Of a stretch of 64,000 nucleotides of DNA, positions 1 through 9,862 are shown piece after piece. The notes beneath the pieces were generated by a model. The model searched no databases. It saw nothing but the letters and a program-made list of their open reading frames with translations, and had not been told where the DNA came from. The DNA is taken from contig JADJOA010000006.1 in NCBI GenBank assembly GCA_016714005.1, positions 1 through 64,000 of the forward strand. The letters run 5' to 3'. The translations under genes and the position numbers were made by a program. Source of the stretch: Bacteroidota bacterium (GTDB taxonomy: Bacteria; Bacteroidota; Bacteroidia; AKYH767-A; OLB10). The first letter of the stretch is position 1; every line of letters starts with the position of its first letter.

Positions 1-2327
1 GGGTTAGGGTGTAATTACCCCGGGAAAGCGAATAATTAATGGTAATAACCTTGGCTGTATTTATTTCGATAGCCGTGACTGTATAGGGAATACTTAACAA
101 AAGTACACCACCAGAAGTTCTTAATAAAACGGTTCCGCTTCCGGTTGCTGTTGGATAAATGGTAATAGAATTAAACACACAGTTAAACGCAACGGTAAAT
201 GTCATTCCACGTGATATCGGAGAGGTAGAAGCAGGAGTGCCCGTTGTGGGCGATGGTACTCCAACCGCAGTGGAGCCATTGCTACCCTCAGTATTGCTTA
301 CATAAAATGTTTGTGTAGATGAAATAAAAGGGCTGTATGATGAACCTGTATTTACAAGATTTCCTGCTGTAGGGTCATCATACCAATTTAATGTTCCGTT
401 TCCTGATGCCGATAGATTTACAGTACCGGGGCCAGTGGTACTGCCACCAACGGTTGTAGGAGGTATTCCAGTAACCGTAACAGTTGCTGAACCAGACATT
501 GTTGGAGGGCAAGCGTTATATACATCAGCATATGTTGCAATGGTATAAGTTGTTGATGAAACCACAGGTGAAACGTTTACAGTAACAGGGCTTGTTGCAC
601 CACTAAAAATTGTTCCATCAGAAAGTGTTCCGTTAAAGGGGCCTGTGCCTGTACAAGTTATTGTAAGAGCTTTTGAATTACCATGACAAATAGCACCTGA
701 ACCTGAAAGCACTGCCGTGGCCGGTGTAAAAACAGCTGTAGCATTGTCATTACAATCGGAACTGTTTGAAACATAGCCAGCCGGCTGTGAGCATGAAATT
801 AAAATTACAGCAGCATTTCCTTTTCCATCGCCATCCAAATCCTGGTACCAGTTACTCATTACAACAGTAGTAGTTCCTGAACTTGTAAAGGATGATGGCG
901 AAGTTGCAACCACCTTATATACGCCTGCATCAGCTGCACCGGCATTTGTTATAACAGGGTTTTGTTGAGTTGATGTAAATCCGTTAGGTCCTGTCCAGGA
1001 GTATGAAGCCGCTCCTGCAGTTGCAAAAAGATTTAAATCAGGATATACGCAATTTGAACTTGCGGTAACACCACCCTCGTAGGCGCCCATGTCAACAATA
1101 GCCGGATAAATTCTTCCGCTTCCTGTTATATCGTCAATTAAACTTACAGGCACATCGGCATTGTTGCCAGCATCACGTGCAGGGCTTGTTGAACCCAATT
1201 GAACACCATCATCAGAAGTAGTAAGTATATTGTCGGTACCGTCAGGGTCACCTGCATTTGTAAATAAAGGGTCGCTGTTTATGTTTCCTGTTCCTGCAAT
1301 AGGAGCCGAAGGCTGACGAACATCACTATATGTAATATCATATGTACCAAGCGAAACATTTTTTGTTGCATCAGCCGACCATAGTATGCTGTTGCGAATA
1401 GTTAAAACACCCGTACCGGCATCCTGCAAAATAGAAAGTCCTGTGGCTGCACTTCCCGGTGCAGTGTTATTTGAAAATGTGGAGTTAAGAACAGTTACGT
1501 TTGAAGTCCCACTTGAGTAGATTCCGCCTCCCGAAGCCTGAAAATATCCTGCCGCACTGTTATTAATAAATACACATTGTTTTAACAGAGTAGTTGAGTT
1601 CTGAATACAAATTCCACCTCCGGGTCCACCGGCAGAAGAATTACTATAAAACACACAATTATTAAATGATGTATTTGTAACATTAAAAACAAAAGCACCA
1701 CCACCATAACCTCCTGAGTTGCTTCTTAAATCACAATTACGAAAAGCAATAGCCGATGTACTTGTCATAACATTTACACCGCCTCCTGCGAATTAAAAAC
1801 CTGTACACCATTTATAGTAACATTTCCTGACCCTAAGCCTGTATAATTGCTTCCGTTAGTCATTCTCACGCCATCAACAACCACGCTATCGGCTGAGCTG
1901 TTTATGCCGCATACTACCATAGCATGATAATTTCCGTTAGCATTTAAAATAGTAAGGTTGGTTTTAAAGTTACGGCTTGCACCACCGGTAGCATAACCAC
2001 CATACAGCCTGATGCCTTCGCGCTTTATACAAAAGCACAATTGAGTGATGGGGGCGCTGAAGTTGGAAGTGGATTACCCGTAAGAGTAGCAGCAGTTGCA
2101 TAATATGTGCCCTGTGCAACATATATATTGTATGCACCTGTACCTGCATTGGCAGCGGCAAGTCCCAAATTTAAATCGGTATAGGCATTTGCCCATGATG
2201 AACCATTGTTCGCACCTGTAGCTGCTATGTCAACATACACATCGGTTTGTGCCATAGCAACAAACGCTGTTAACGATGCCACCATGGTGAGCACAGTTTT
2301 TCTTAAGAAGTAATTTGTTTTTTTCAT
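1..2327 (-). CDS. Secreted beta-helix / choice-of-anchor Q protein with Ig-like repeats (3' end outside window, frameshifted)
   Basis: The N-terminus at 2327 is a signal peptide (MKKTNYFLRK then a hydrophobic stretch ending AMAQ). It is followed by a DVYVDIAATGANNGSSW start typical of Bacteroidota surface proteins that have a right-handed parallel beta-helix. A region rich in N-x-x-F-x-N-N motifs follows, then a choice-of-anchor Q segment near 1080-1300 (SDPLFTNAGDPDGTDN ... VDMGAYEGG). Next come an Ig-like segment, a DLDGDGKGN calcium-binding-like motif near 840, and further Ig-like domains to the window edge. The reading frame changes twice, near 2035 and near 1785; the protein sense continues across both, so I treat this as one gene. 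About 780 residues are visible, and any sorting domain would lie beyond position 1. It is probably exported to the cell surface; the ligand is unknown. Confidence 0.8.
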
Positions 2328-2409
2328 TGTCTGATTATAAATTAAGTTTTAGTTTGAGTTATTTTAAATTGAAATATTTTAGTATTGAATTGGTTTATCG
2401 TTAATTTTT

Positions 2410-2475
2410 CTTAGTGCCTTATCGTTCTTGTGGCATATTTAATTTTTTTCGCCACTAAGACACAAAGGCTCTAAG
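2410..2475. repeat. Imperfect inverted repeat, dispersed-element-like
   Basis: The left arm (2410-2434) begins CTTAGTGCCTT and ends GTGGC. The right arm (2451-2475) begins GCCACTAAGACAC and ends CTCTAAG. 18 of 25 positions pair, across a 16-base AT-rich spacer. From memory, CACTAAG-type sequences of this sort recur between genes in many Bacteroidota genomes; I cannot confirm copy number here. Confidence 0.5.
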
Positions 2476-2716
2476 TTTTTCACATTAGTAAGAAATGCCT
2501 TTTACAATTTTCACATTCATATTGCAACATGTTTACTTTACCAAGTGTTACCACGTTTATTACTTTTTGTGCTATTTTTTTTTCTACCTACTTTTTAAAT
2601 TCCCTCCACATACATTGCAAGTAATTCCAATAATGGTCTTATTAATTATTATTTTATCAGTATCTATTATCGCCATTGATGCCGCAAAAGAGCGTTACAT
2701 CAAAAACATGATATAA

Positions 2717-2750
2717 AAAATGGGATGAACTTTCGTAAAATGGGATGAAC
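2717..2750. promoter_or_regulatory. Tandem direct repeat, candidate LytTR-type regulator site
   Basis: AAAATGGGATGAAC occurs twice, at 2717-2730 and 2737-2750, with a 20-base period (about two helical turns). LytTR-domain regulators typically bind a pair of short direct repeats on one DNA face about 21 bases apart, and a LytTR regulator gene ends just beside it at 2768. Its assignment as that regulator's site is inference. Confidence 0.35.
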
Positions 2751-2767
2751 GGATAGGAATTTGGGAA

Positions 2768-3509
2768 TTACTCCTTAATCCCCATCATCTTCTTCAACTC
2801 ATCGCGATATGTTTTACCAATAGGAATTTTGTTTGAGCCTATTGTAAGTTCAGTTGGAAAAATGCCTTCAATTTTATTTCGGTTAACAGCATAGCTGCGA
2901 TGAATGCGTAAGAAAAGGTTTTTATCAAGCTGCTCAATAAAATCATCAAGCTTATTACGCACCATCATTTTTTTTCCGGCAGCAAGATGAATGCTTACAT
3001 AATTGGCATCGCTTTCCAGAAAAATAATTTCATTAAATAAAACTTTGATGAATGCATAACCATCTTTTACAAAAACAAAATCTTTGTTGGCAGAATTTTC
3101 ATTATCAATATTTATTTGCTCCTGTGGTTGAGAATTAAAATTACTGAAGGCAATCTCAATTGCTGAATACAACTGCTCTTTAGTTATAGGTTTGGCTAAA
3201 TATGCAGAGGGGCGAACATCTTTAGCACGCTCTATGGTTGATGAATCCATATTGGCTGTGAGAAAAATAAATGGCAAGTTGAAATTTTTTTCAGAATGGT
3301 ATGCGCAAGATCAATACCATCCATTTTGCCAATAAGATTGATATCAAGCAAAAGCAAATCGGGATTTTGATTTTCAATCATGTCAATGGCTTCAGTGTAG
3401 CGCGCTGCCGGTTCAGTAACAGAGTAGCCAATGGCAATAAGCATTTCACTTAAAGCATCGGCAATTATCATATCGTCTTCTACAATTCCTATTTTAGTTT
3501 GTCTGTCAT
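2768..3509 (-). CDS. LytTR-family response regulator (frameshifted)
   Basis: This is a two-domain transcriptional regulator. The receiver domain has the acidic pair in GIVEDDMIIADALSEML, the phospho-acceptor Asp in LLLLDINLIGKMDG and the signature Lys in YLAKPITKEQL. The LytTR DNA-binding domain (IIFLESDANYVSIHL ... FLRIHRSYAVNRNKI) fills the C-terminal 100 residues. I place the start at the ATG at 3509, 13 bases after the stop of the kinase gene. From there the frame is interrupted at an A-run (3492-3495, one A short) and again near 3280, where the receiver continues in another frame. Tight spacing with the upstream kinase indicates one operon and a cognate pair. It probably controls promoters carrying paired direct repeats. 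Confidence 0.85.
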
Positions 3510-3521
3510 CAGTATTCTATC

Positions 3522-6500
3522 CTAAAGTCCACTTCGTGTTATATAATCCATCAATACAAATTCAAATTTACTTCCAACATTATAACTGTAATTTATTTTT
3601 CCGGCTAATTGTTTGGCTAATTGCCGTACCAATCGCAAGCCAAGCGATGTTGCTTTGTTTACATCAAAATCTTTGGGCAAACCAATTCCATTGTCAAAAT
3701 AAGTAAACAAATATTCGCCTTCTTTTTGCTTTGATAGCTCTAGTTTTATTGTTCCTGCATTTTTATCAACAAAAGCATATTTGTACGAATTAGTAAGCAA
3801 CTCATTTATAATTAAGCCGAGCGGAACCGCTGTGTCAATATCCAAATATGTTTGAGGAATATTATTTTCTACTCTTACTTCACAATCTGCTTTGGAAAAC
3901 ACATGGTGAATATGTTTTGAAAGTTCGTCTACAAAACTATGCACCTCCACGCCCTTAATATCATCGTGCTGATAAAGATTTTGATGAATGAATGCTATTG
4001 ATAAAACGCGGTTCTGGCCTTCAACAATGGCAGCTTTTATTTCCTCGTTTTTAGAGCGAGAGCCTTGCATCTCCAGCAAAGCAGAAATTACCTGCAAATT
4101 ATTTTTTACACGATGGTGAATTTCTTTGAGCAATATTTCTTTTTCGTCAAGCGATTTTTTTAACTGGGCAGTGCGTTCATTAACCGTTTTTTCCAGGGCT
4201 GTTTTTGTTCTAACTAATTTTTTTGTTCTGTACTTAAAGAAAAAGAAAACAGACAGCATTGCAACAGAACCTGTAATAAAAATAAAATACCATTGGAGAT
4301 AAAATGGTTTTAAAACAGACACCGGAATTTTTAATTCGTTTGTACTCCATTGCCCGCGGGGTGTTTGTCCCTTTATACACAAAGTATAATCACCATAAGG
4401 TAAGCCGCTTATACGAATGGAATTTTCTGAAATATAATTCCAGTCTTTGTCCATTCCCTCAATACGGTAAGCATAATTTGATTTACCCTCGTCAAAATCA
4501 AGCAACTGAAATTCGAGATTAAAAAAACCATCACCGGGCTCTAAAACAATTTTGCTTTGTGAAAGCAACTCATTGGTTTGTTCTATGAGTTTATCATACT
4601 TACCAGAAAATTTATTGAAGGAAATAATCCTAAGTGGTGAATTTGATGCCGTAGAATCACTTACAAAATCCTTGGGATAAAAAGCATTCACACCATCCAA
4701 TCCTCCAAAATACAATCTGCCGTCAGCAGCCTTGTAAGATGATGTACGGTTAAACTCATTGTGTGAAATACCATTGCGTGTGGTATAGGTAGTTGTTTTA
4801 AAATCTTTGGTATTCAACCGGACCAATCCGTTATCAGAACTGACCCAAAGATTGTTGTAGTCATCACTTTCAATCCTGTATAAAATATCAGAGGGTAGCC
4901 CATCAGCACTACTAAATTGACGGAACACATTTTTTGTTTTGTCCCATCGAAACAATCCTTCGCCACTTGTAGCAAACCAAAAATTTCATTCGCATCCTCG
5001 TATCCGTCAAGCAATACATGAAACGGAAACCGATGAGTTGCAACAGAACTTTCCTTTCCAAAATAAGCTAAAACAGTGTTGCCCTTTTCATTCAAAAGAT
5101 AAATTCCATTTTGTGCAACAGCCCAAATAGTTTTATCCTTCCTCTGTATAAACCGATAAACGAAAGTTGCCTTCGGCAATTTAGGAGATAAATAAGAAGG
5201 TTCAAAAGTGGTATTGGTGGCAATATTATAATTAATGATGGCTCCTGAGGAACCAAGCAATAACTTATCAGGCGCAAATGGAGCAATAGTCCATATATCC
5301 CCTTCGCCTGCTTTTTCGGTTAATAAAACCAACTTATTTTTGCTTTCACTGTACTCATATAAATAATTGGTAGCTGTAATTACTTTGCCGTTACTGCAAC
5401 ACAAACCATACAATATATCTTTATTAATTGTAAAAGAATAGTTCTGATTATTCTTACCCTTCCATAGTTTATTCCAAGCAATTTGCATACACTGTTCCCA
5501 AATCATCTACTGCAATTGAGCGCACCTGATTTTCAGATTCATCATTCAATTGCTCTTTGGTAAAATAATGTGTAAAAGGATTTTTATCAATTTTTATTTT
5601 AACCATTCCAGTTGAAGTAAAAACCCAGAAATTACTTTGTCTATCCTTGTAAAACCCGTAAAGCGAATTGCCACTTGCTATTTTTAATTCCTTTTTATCG
5701 GGCAACTTATACCATTTTTCAAAATCATACAGATGCAAACCGCCTTCTTCAGTATATGTCATCAACTCCCTGCTACTGTTTCTCCTATAGTAAATTTTGT
5801 CGGCTTTAGTTGCATACGGTGGTACAAAAGATGATATACCTGTCTTAAGTTCGCCTTTAGTATTTAAAATTCCGTACTCGGTGCTTGTATTTATCAATAC
5901 CTCATTAGCAGGTGTTAAGGTAACCACGCCCCTGTCAAAAGAACTTGTTTGTTGAATAACTGTATCTGGTGTAATAAAATACAATGGCTGGGTATTACCC
6001 AAAAAAAGCAAAGCATAGTCATTTCTGAAAATGGTGTAAAAACCGGTTGTAGTATGATAGGCACCATTTGCCGAAATTAAATCTTCCGGTTTGGCAGCAA
6101 CATTATCCCACGCTTTCATTTCGCATTTTAATTCAAACTTCCCTTTTGCGTATTTCCAAAACTGAAATGGCTTTGAAATAAGAAAACACAGGTTATCACC
6201 ATCACCGGAAATCCAATACAAATATCTTTCGTCAAATGGAAGATTAGGAAATACTTCTTTCACTGATTTTATTTTTCCTGTTTTCAAATCCATCACTTCA
6301 ACTTTCATCACACTACGAGCATAACCCGGATGTCCGTATGCAATAAAAAGATGATTCTCTTTATCCACAGAGAGATGAAAAATTCTGTTCTCAGCTAATC
6401 CTGAATTTTGTTTGGTAAAAAGTTTAAAATTTTTCCCGTCATAACGGTTCAATCCATTGCGTGTACCAAACCACATAAAACCGTCATTATCCTGCACACC

Positions 6501-6641
6501 ACAAAATACTTCGCGCGAGGCAAGTCCATCATCAACAGAGTAGAAATGCTTAGAAACAATATGCTGCGAGTTTTGTGCTTTACCAAAATAAAACCACAAA
6601 CAGAAAAAGAGAAAAAAAATAATTGTTTTAAAATGGAACAC
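3522..6641 (-). CDS. Two-component sensor histidine kinase: propeller, Y_Y_Y, HisKA_2 (frameshifted)
   Basis: The gene encodes about 1,035 residues. Order: signal peptide (ends FGKAQ), regulator-propeller repeats (GFMWFGTRNGLNRYDG, TIWAVAQNGIYLLNE, LWVSSDNGLVRLN), a Y_Y_Y domain (YAYRIEGMDKDWNYI ... GDYTLCIKG), one transmembrane helix near 4230-4290, a coiled coil, a HisKA_2 dimerisation domain with the phospho-acceptor His in KEIHHRVKNNLQVISAL, and a HATPase domain (N-box PLGLIINELLTNSYKYAF, G1 FDNGIGLPKDFD, G2 SLGLRLVRQLA). The periplasmic propeller probably senses an envelope ligand and the kinase phosphorylates the LytTR regulator next to it. Frames shift near 5490 and near 4970; both joins keep the domain pattern. 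This resembles hybrid-type Bacteroidota sensors but has a separate regulator. Confidence 0.9.
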
Positions 6642-6702
6642 GAATGTTAATTATGCAGCAATTATATTAACAAAATTTTGTTTTATTAAACTGCTATTTA
6701 CT

Positions 6703-7130
6703 TTAAGTTTTAGTCTTTACCGCATACTTTAATAAAAAGTCGTGGGCATTGAGCACCTCCAGTTTAGAAAAATAAAAATCATCCTCATCATTGGTTACGA
6801 TGCATCTGCACTTACTTGACTCAGCGGAATAATACTCCAGCCCATCCTCAAAATCATGTATAGCCTTGTTAGCAATAGCTTTTTTTACTGCTTCTCCATC
6901 CACAGAAGTTATTCTAAGTTTACTTGCCAACAAGGCAATTTTTTGTTTTGCCAGTGGCGTACCATTTTCCTCTCGGTAAAATAAAAAGCAATGGCAAGGC
7001 ACATTGGTGAAGTAAATACCGCGAACCGCTTGTTATCACACAAACTCAAAACTCTTGAGCAAAAACTAAACTGCGGATATTCATTACAAAGTACAGCAAC
7101 TAAAATATTAGCATCAAGAAAAATTCTCAT
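6703..7130 (-). CDS. PIN-domain toxin of a type II toxin-antitoxin pair (frameshifted)
   Basis: PIN proteins are Mg-dependent endoribonucleases. The start MRIFLDANILVAVL supplies the first catalytic Asp (residue 6); HDFEDGLEYYSA and TNDEDDFYFS supply the later acidic residues. The size, about 140 residues, fits a single PIN domain. The frame changes near 6990 in the middle of the protein, probably by one indel. Its ATG overlaps the antitoxin stop by four bases (ATGA), the usual translational coupling of such pairs. Confidence 0.85.
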
Positions 7131-7390
7131 TTAAGCATTTTTTTGTGGTAATATTCTTTACGGATGTTTTTACGGGAACGTGATGCACGTTGGTATTCAA
7201 TTGAACCTTCACTAACCTGAGCTATCCAACTCGAAACAGGTAAATCATCTATAGATTTATAAGATGATGATGTTACTTTACTTAATAAAAATTCGGTTAA
7301 ACGCGAGAGGCTTATATTGTTATCATCGGCAAAGCGTTTCGCTTTGGTAATGATAGCTTCGTCAAAACTTAAGGTGATTTTAGCATCCAT
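7127..7390 (-). CDS. Antitoxin, DUF6364-like ribbon-helix-helix type
   Basis: This is a small protein beginning MDAKITLSFDEAIITKAKRF, the beta-strand/helix start of DUF6364-like antitoxins that accompany PIN toxins, and ending in a basic tail (RASRSRKNIRKEYYHKK). An upstream in-frame ATG at 7414 would add eight residues; I prefer 7390 because family members start at this strand. It presumably binds its own promoter and neutralises the PIN protein whose gene overlaps it. Confidence 0.8.
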   Translation of the reverse strand: MDAKITLSFDEAIITKAKRFADDNNISLSRLTEFLLSKVTSSSYKSIDDLPVSSWIAQVSEGSIEYQRASRSRKNIRKEYYHKKMLK

Positions 7391-7582
7391 CACAATGACA
7401 TTTTTATACGACAAACATATTTTTTTTTATACGCCTAATGCAAATTTTTGTTTATGTGTTTCAAAATCATCTGTGCAAAAACCATTTTCGGTTAAATTTT
7501 CAACCTCAAACATTTTTTTAGATTTGCCCAATACTAATTGATAACGTTCACCTCAAACAAATTTTAATTTCTATAGAAAAGT

Positions 7583-8641
7583 ATGTCAATAAAAAAAATT
7601 ACCGAACTGCTTGGCGCTGATGCCAAAAAACTATTAGAACATAAGTGCAAAACCGTTAGCAAAGAAACTATACACCAACCCGGAGCCGATTTTGTTGACC
7701 GTATTTTTATACCAAGTAACAGAAATCAAAAAGTGCTCAACAACCTTGGTTGGTTATACAATACAGGAAGATTAGCCGGCACAGGATATATGTCAATCTT
7801 ACCTGTTGATCAGGGAATAGAACACAGTGCAGGCGCATCGTTTGCACCCAACCCTATTTTTTTTGATCCTGAAAATATTGTAAAACTTGCTTTGGAAGGA
7901 GGATGCAATGCAGTTGCTTCAACTTATGGAGTGCTTTCAAGTGTTTCAAGAAAGTATGCTCACAAAATTCCATTTATAGTTAAAATAAATCACAACGAGT
8001 TCCTCTCTTACCCTAATAAGTTTGACCAGATAATGTTTGGCTCTGTAAAAGATGCATGGAACATGGGTGCGGCTGCTGTAGGTGCAACAATTTATTTTGG
8101 CTCACCCGAGTCGTCAAGACAAATTGTGGAAGTAGCCCAAGCATTTGAAGAAGCCCATTTTTTAGGTATGGCAACCATACTTTGGTGTTATACACGTAAT
8201 AATGCTTTCAAAAAAGATGGTACAGATTATCATACATCTGCCGACTTAACATCACAGGCTAACCACTTAGGTGTAACAATACAAGCAGATATTATTAAAC
8301 AGAAATTACCAACCAATAATGGTGGATACACTGCGGTTAACTTTGGAAAAACGCATCCAAAAGTTTACAGTGAATTAACATCGGAACATCCGATTGACCT
8401 TTGCCGCTACCAGGTTTTAAATTGTTACAATGGGCGTATTGGCTTAATTAACAGTGGTGGCGAATCTAAAGGAGCAACTGATATGGCTGAAGCGGTTACC
8501 ACTGCAGTTATTAATAAACGCGCAGGCGGACAAGGCTTAATTAGCGGACGCAAAGCATTTCAAAAACCATTTAAAGAAGGAATTGAAATGCTTAATGCAA
8601 TACAAGATGTTTATTTGACTAAAGAAATTGATTTGGCGTAA
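7583..8641 (+). CDS. fbaB: Class I fructose-bisphosphate aldolase (FbaB/DhnA type)
   Basis: It cleaves fructose-1,6-bisphosphate to glyceraldehyde-3-phosphate and dihydroxyacetone phosphate through a lysine Schiff base, in cytosolic glycolysis and gluconeogenesis. The 352 residues match the FbaB type: SILPVDQGIEHSAGASF near residue 71, VKINHNEFLSYPNKFDQ near 133, and the Schiff-base Lys in ADIIKQKLP at residue 239. It also has a phosphate-binding GLINSGGESKGATD segment and GQGLISGRKAFQKP near the C-terminus. It is uninterrupted. It stands 85 bases before accD on the same strand. Confidence 0.95.
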   Translation: MSIKKITELLGADAKKLLEHKCKTVSKETIHQPGADFVDRIFIPSNRNQKVLNNLGWLYNTGRLAGTGYMSILPVDQGIEHSAGASFAPNPIFFDPENIVKLALEGGCNAVASTYGVLSSVSRKYAHKIPFIVKINHNEFLSYPNKFDQIMFGSVKDAWNMGAAAVGATIYFGSPESSRQIVEVAQAFEEAHFLGMATILWCYTRNNAFKKDGTDYHTSADLTSQANHLGVTIQADIIKQKLPTNNGGYTAVNFGKTHPKVYSELTSEHPIDLCRYQVLNCYNGRIGLINSGGESKGATDMAEAVTTAVINKRAGGQGLISGRKAFQKPFKEGIEMLNAIQDVYLTKEIDLA

Positions 8642-8726
8642 CGTGTTTTATGTTGCATGTTTAGTGTTTTGTATTGGAGAGAATATTTCAACTCAAAACA
8701 AAAAACTTTAAAACCCAAAACAAAAT

Positions 8727-9572
8727 ATGTCCTGGTTTAAGAGAATAAAAGAAGGTATAACCACCAGCACCAAAGACAAGAAGGAAACTCCTGAAGGCTT
8801 GTGGTACAAGTGCCCGCAGTGCAAAGCCATTATGCCATCAAGTGATCATGAGCAAAATTTTTATGTATGCAGTAGTTGCCAGTTTCATGAGCGGATTGGA
8901 TCTAAAGAATATTTTGAAATATTTTTTGATAACAATGAATTTACCGAACTTAACGCAAACCTTACCAGTGCTGACCCACTTCAGTTTGTTGATACAAAAA
9001 AATATACTGATAGATTAAAAGACACACAGAAAAAAACGGAGCTGAAAGATGCCATTAGAACAGCAACCGGAAAAACAGAAGAACAACCTATTACTATTGC
9101 ATGCATGGATTTTACTTTTATTGGTGGCAGTATGGGTTCGGTTATGGGCGAAAAAATTGCTCGTGCAATTGATTACAGTATTCAAAACAAAACTCCTTTT
9201 TTACTCATATCAAAATCAGGGGGGGCACGAATGATGGAAGCTGCATTCTCTTTGATGCAAATGGCAAAAACATCGGCAAAACTCACTCAACTTTCTGAAG
9301 CAAAACTTCCTTATATCTCATTACTTACCGACCCTACTACGGGTGGTGTAACCGCTTCATTTGCCATGCTTGGCGATTTAAATATTGCAGAGCCGGGTGC
9401 TTTAATAGGTTTTGCAGGACCACGCGTAGTAAAAGAAACTATTGGCAAAGATTTACCTAAAGGGTTTCAAACATCTGAGTTTGTACTGGAGCATGGCTTT
9501 TTGGATAAGATAGTACACCGAAAAGATTTGAAGAAAAGTGTTGCTTCCATTATTAAAATGCTACACAATTAG
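8727..9572 (+). CDS. accD: Acetyl-CoA carboxylase carboxyltransferase, beta subunit
   Basis: With AccA it transfers the carboxyl group from biotin to acetyl-CoA, giving malonyl-CoA for fatty-acid synthesis. The N-terminal zinc ribbon has Cys29, Cys32, Cys48 and Cys51 (YKCPQCKAIM ... VCSSCQF). The crotonase-like carboxyltransferase core has SKSGGARMMEAAFSLMQM and TDPTTGGVTASFAMLGD, ending in EFVLEHGFLDKIVHRKDL. Its 281 residues are normal for the family and it is uninterrupted. No accA is seen nearby. A hairpin terminator follows at 9604. Confidence 0.97.
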   Translation: MSWFKRIKEGITTSTKDKKETPEGLWYKCPQCKAIMPSSDHEQNFYVCSSCQFHERIGSKEYFEIFFDNNEFTELNANLTSADPLQFVDTKKYTDRLKDTQKKTELKDAIRTATGKTEEQPITIACMDFTFIGGSMGSVMGEKIARAIDYSIQNKTPFLLISKSGGARMMEAAFSLMQMAKTSAKLTQLSEAKLPYISLLTDPTTGGVTASFAMLGDLNIAEPGALIGFAGPRVVKETIGKDLPKGFQTSEFVLEHGFLDKIVHRKDLKKSVASIIKMLHN

Positions 9573-9602
9573 CTCAGCCTTTAAATATTATTATTAATAA
9601 AA

Positions 9603-9825
9603 TAAAAACGCCATCTAAAAAAGATGGCGTTTTGCATTGTTAACTAAAATCCAAATCTATTGTAAGGTAATTTTTATTTGTTTGTTGAGGTTTTGGCTCT
9701 TTACGTTAAGCATGTAAATACTTTTTGAAAGACGGCTTACATCTATACTTGTTTTGTTCTTGCCTTCACTTGCCTGAAAGATTTGTTCTGCCACTTTTTT
9801 TCCTGCAAGATCAAGTATGGTAAGT
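9603..9825. repeat. Long direct repeat, copy 1 (T9SS domain 3' end plus terminator)
   Basis: About 220 bases are nearly identical to 18998-19220, at a constant offset of 9,395. The repeat contains the terminator hairpin and the last 55 or so codons, minus strand, of a T9SS sorting domain. Similarity fades beyond about 9825. Confidence 0.9.
9604..9633. terminator. Rho-independent terminator, copy 1
   Basis: The stem AAAACGCCATCT / AGATGGCGTTTT has an A-rich loop, and flanking A and T runs allow it to work in both directions. The same hairpin is found at 18998-19029. It serves accD here and also belongs to the inverted sorting-domain fragment that ends at 9657. Confidence 0.85.
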
Positions 9826-9862
9826 TGAGTTTCAACCAGCGGTATTACCGCTTTAAAAACGC
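9657..9862 (-). pseudogene. Orphan T9SS C-terminal sorting domain, remnant of a secreted-protein gene
   Basis: Read on the minus strand, the frame gives DGVFKAVIPLVETQLTIL, DLAGKKVAEQIFQASEGK, then SIDVSRLSKSIYMLN and a stop at 9657. It closely matches the end of the protein at 19052. There is no start codon or upstream domain; upstream of about 9862 the coding sense switches to the opposite strand. It is a 3' gene fragment, either from a real rearrangement or an assembly join. Confidence 0.75.

Larger units (their letters stand above)
2328..2767. other. Intergenic region with repeat elements, no convincing gene
   Basis: This 440-base AT-rich gap separates two minus-strand genes. It holds an imperfect inverted repeat (2410-2475) and a 14-base direct repeat (2717-2750). 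A hydrophobic plus-strand reading frame (2495-2716) is mostly a by-product of T-rich sequence; only its last 27 codons (2632-2716) look like a possible tiny single-span membrane peptide. Confidence 0.6.

Noticed and set aside
2495..2716. 73-codon plus-strand reading frame, very hydrophobic
   Set aside because: Hydrophobicity follows from T-rich intergenic DNA; no recognisable domain and no start context. Only the last 27 codons look protein-like.
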